25,453 bases of DNA, taken from the NCBI GenBank assembly GCA_964468685.1, contig CAYXUH010000016.1, forward strand, positions 1 to 25,453, written 5' to 3'. Below are positions 23,948 to 25,453 of this stretch, in pieces. This DNA comes from UBA6078 sp964468685. GTDB taxonomy: Bacteria > Desulfobacterota > Syntrophia > Syntrophales > UBA2210. Below the pieces are notes generated by a model. It was given only the letters and a program-made list of their open reading frames with translations. It had not been told where the DNA came from and did not search any database. Both the position numbers and the translations under genes were made by a program. Each line of letters begins with the position of its first letter. Within the stretch, counting starts at the first letter, position 1.

Positions 23948-25069
23948 TCATACCACTTGAAGGTGATAATCTTTTTCCCGAAATAATCTCAGACAGGCAT
24001 CTGTGACATCAGTATCGTAAAGGGTTCCTCTATTCTTCTCGATTTCTTCCAGAGCCGCGTCAATGCCCAGGGCCAGACGATAGGGGCGATGGGAGGCCAT
24101 GGCTTCCACCACGTCGGCCACAGCCAGAACTCGAGCTTCCATGAGAATGGCATCCCCCTTCATGTTTCTCGGATAGCCCGAACCATCCATTCGCTCATGG
24201 TGTTGGAAAACAATCTCCGCCAGGGGCCAGGAGGATTCTATATCCTTCAAGATATCGTACCCCTTACCAGGGTGTTCTTTAATCAAGGAAAACTCAAGCT
24301 CAGACAGTTTTGCGGGTTTAGACAATATTTCCGCTGGGATGGCTAGCTTGCCGATGTCATGGACGGACCCTGCGATCTCAATCCCCTCGATTGTATTCTG
24401 AGGTAATCCCATCTCCTCGGCAATAGCGCGGGCAAGGTCCGCGGAACGGGTCTGGTGACCGGCGGTACGAGGATCTCTTGCCTCCATAGTGGATATCATG
24501 ACCTGAATGGTGGCCCTAAGCGCTTTCCGGAGATTTGTAAGGGTTTTCATCAAGCCTTCTTCTGCTTCTTTGCGCTCGGTGATGTCACGCGACAAACCAT
24601 AAATCCCAATCAAGTCTCCGTTATTGTCACGGATACCTCGGATGTTCGTTTCAAGGCTTTTTATAGAACCGTCCTTGTGATAATAATCCAACACCACGGT
24701 CTTAGAACGGTCCGGATCAGTATCTTCTGCTTTTTCTCGTCCTAGTTCCTCAGCCAGTACCTTACAAACCAGCTGCAGCTGTTGGGGGGGTATTTGTTCT
24801 TCGACCCTTTGAGATCTCCTTTCCTCGGGGGTAAAACCCAAGGTTCTTTCGATGGAAGGGCTGACATACGTTGTTCGCAAATCCATATCGACCGTAAATG
24901 CTACATCAGCCAAGTGTTCTGAGAGAAATCGGAATTTCGCTTCGCTCTCCCGCAACGCCTCTTCTGTACGCTTGGACTCCGCTACTGACTGTTCCAACTC
25001 ACGAATTCTCTGCTCTAAGGTGGACACATCTTCAATCGGTTCGGGAGTATTCCTTAACGCATCTTTCAT
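23948..25069 (-). CDS. PAS and HD-GYP domain signalling protein (probable c-di-GMP phosphodiesterase)
   Basis: This 373-residue cytoplasmic protein has a short N-terminal coiled coil (about residues 15-45), one PAS domain with its PAC motif (about 46-168, ending IYGLSRDITERKEAEE), and an HD-GYP domain (about 185-365). HD-GYP signatures are all present: DPRTAGHQTRSADLARAI, AGSVHDIGKLAIP, HPGKGYDIL and HHERMDGSGYP. Such proteins hydrolyse cyclic di-GMP to pGpG or GMP, with the PAS domain as sensor of a ligand or redox state. No membrane segment is seen. The start has a GAGAGG ribosome site. It is convergent with glnN and shares its terminator; no functional link to nitrogen genes is evident. 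Confidence 0.94.
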   Translation of the reverse strand: MKDALRNTPEPIEDVSTLEQRIRELEQSVAESKRTEEALRESEAKFRFLSEHLADVAFTVDMDLRTTYVSPSIERTLGFTPEERRSQRVEEQIPPQQLQLVCKVLAEELGREKAEDTDPDRSKTVVLDYYHKDGSIKSLETNIRGIRDNNGDLIGIYGLSRDITERKEAEEGLMKTLTNLRKALRATIQVMISTMEARDPRTAGHQTRSADLARAIAEEMGLPQNTIEGIEIAGSVHDIGKLAIPAEILSKPAKLSELEFSLIKEHPGKGYDILKDIESSWPLAEIVFQHHERMDGSGYPRNMKGDAILMEARVLAVADVVEAMASHRPYRLALGIDAALEEIEKNRGTLYDTDVTDACLRLFREKDYHLQVV

Positions 25070-25453
25070 CTGAAGCCTCTCTGTATGGCAACCGGTCGCC
25101 AGCTGACTAGTATAAGATGTGATATCTGCTACCGGATATTCAATGGGATGTCAAACGGAATGTCTGGCGACAGGGAGGATTTAGAGAAATGAGGGGCTCG
25201 ATCCTGTTTTTATGGGAAAGACAGGAGAGCCAGGAAAGAAATAGGAAAGCGCCCCTCATTCTCCTTATTACTACGGCAATTAAACATATCAAATGTCATG
25301 CCGGACCCCGATCCGGCATCCAGGCCAATTCTGGATTCCGGCTTTCGCCGGAATGACGGCTTTGACATATATTGTTGCCGGAGTAATAATAGAAGGGCGC
25401 TGTTGTCTCTATTTAATACAGCCGCAGCACACTAGTAAGATTTTCTGAATTTT
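25070..25453. other. Non-coding region upstream of the HD-GYP gene (384 bp to the window end)
   Basis: No gene is seen. An 8-bp inverted pair, GTCGCCAG (25095-25102) and CTGGCGAC (25164-25171), lies where the HD-GYP promoter should be. The rest is a large palindromic repeat. Confidence 0.6.
25248..25401. repeat. Large imperfect palindrome with REP-like core (MITE-like)
   Basis: The core (25294-25359) has two inverted copies of a REP-like unit, GTCATGCCGG...ATCCAG and CTGGATTCCGG...GAATGACGG. The similarity of the arms continues outward through TTATTACT-CGGCAA on both sides to AGCGCCC at 25248 and GGGCGCT at 25401. It is thus one nearly self-complementary element of about 154 bp. Similar units with GGAATGACG are common extragenic palindromes in Proteobacteria. 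Confidence 0.7.

Noticed and set aside
1..25453. tRNA, rRNA genes and CRISPR arrays.
   Set aside because: None was recognised on either strand by eye; no regularly spaced repeats or tRNA-like arms were seen.

Overview
The window looks like a chromosome fragment from an anaerobic bacterium of the Desulfobacterota (former Deltaproteobacteria). This is an inference, from the combination of a NifA-type sigma-54 activator, type I and type III glutamine synthetases, sigma-54 promoters and a selenocysteine-containing peptide with its radical SAM maturase. The code is the standard one: several genes end in TGA, for example the RND pump and hisF. The sequence comes from a draft assembly. It has two 100-N gaps and at least one suspicious junction.

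Layout. (1) 1-4739 (+): the end of a periplasmic adaptor, an RND inner-membrane pump and an outer-membrane lipoprotein channel, forming a tripartite efflux operon. (2) 4825-5418 (-): a membrane-anchored lytic transglycosylase. (3) 5532-15110 (-): a long run of nitrogen and glutamine genes. Read in the direction of transcription it is a nifA-like activator, a broken glnA with a consensus sigma-54 promoter, the tail of an Fe-S protein, pyrG, a very large GlmS-like amidotransferase, hisH and hisF. (4) 15310-18425 (-): a metallo-beta-lactamase-fold protein, a short peptide gene (sbtA) with two in-frame TGA codons, and a radical SAM/SPASM maturase (sbtM). (5) 19168-23867 (+): glutamate dehydrogenase (interrupted by a gap), a cupin protein, about 0.9 kb of non-coding repeat-rich DNA, and type III glutamine synthetase behind a second sigma-54 promoter. 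(6) 23948-25069 (-): a PAS/HD-GYP signalling protein, followed by a large palindromic repeat at the window end.

The central theme is ammonia assimilation and use of glutamine: two glutamine synthetases, glutamate dehydrogenase, and three glutamine amidotransferases (PyrG, the GlmS-like protein, HisH), with a sigma-54 activator beside them. Both glutamine synthetase genes have near-perfect -24/-12 promoters, so the NifA-like protein is a plausible common regulator.

The most notable find is the unlisted gene at 17084-17257 (-). It encodes a 57-residue lipoprotein-like peptide with two Ser-Ser-UGA sites. Each is followed, at the spacing known for bacterial SECIS elements, by a compact hairpin whose loop resembles the E. 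coli fdhF element. With the adjacent radical SAM/SPASM protein it forms a selenobiotic-type (SbtA/SbtM) peptide modification locus.

The main data problems are: a false gap at 7140-7239 flanked by identical 55-bp sequence, where collapsing it restores a 1240-residue protein; a real gap inside gdhA that probably hides about 500 bp; and a junction near 12775-12783 that joins the first 187 codons of glnA to the end of a ferredoxin-domain gene, either a deletion or a misassembly.
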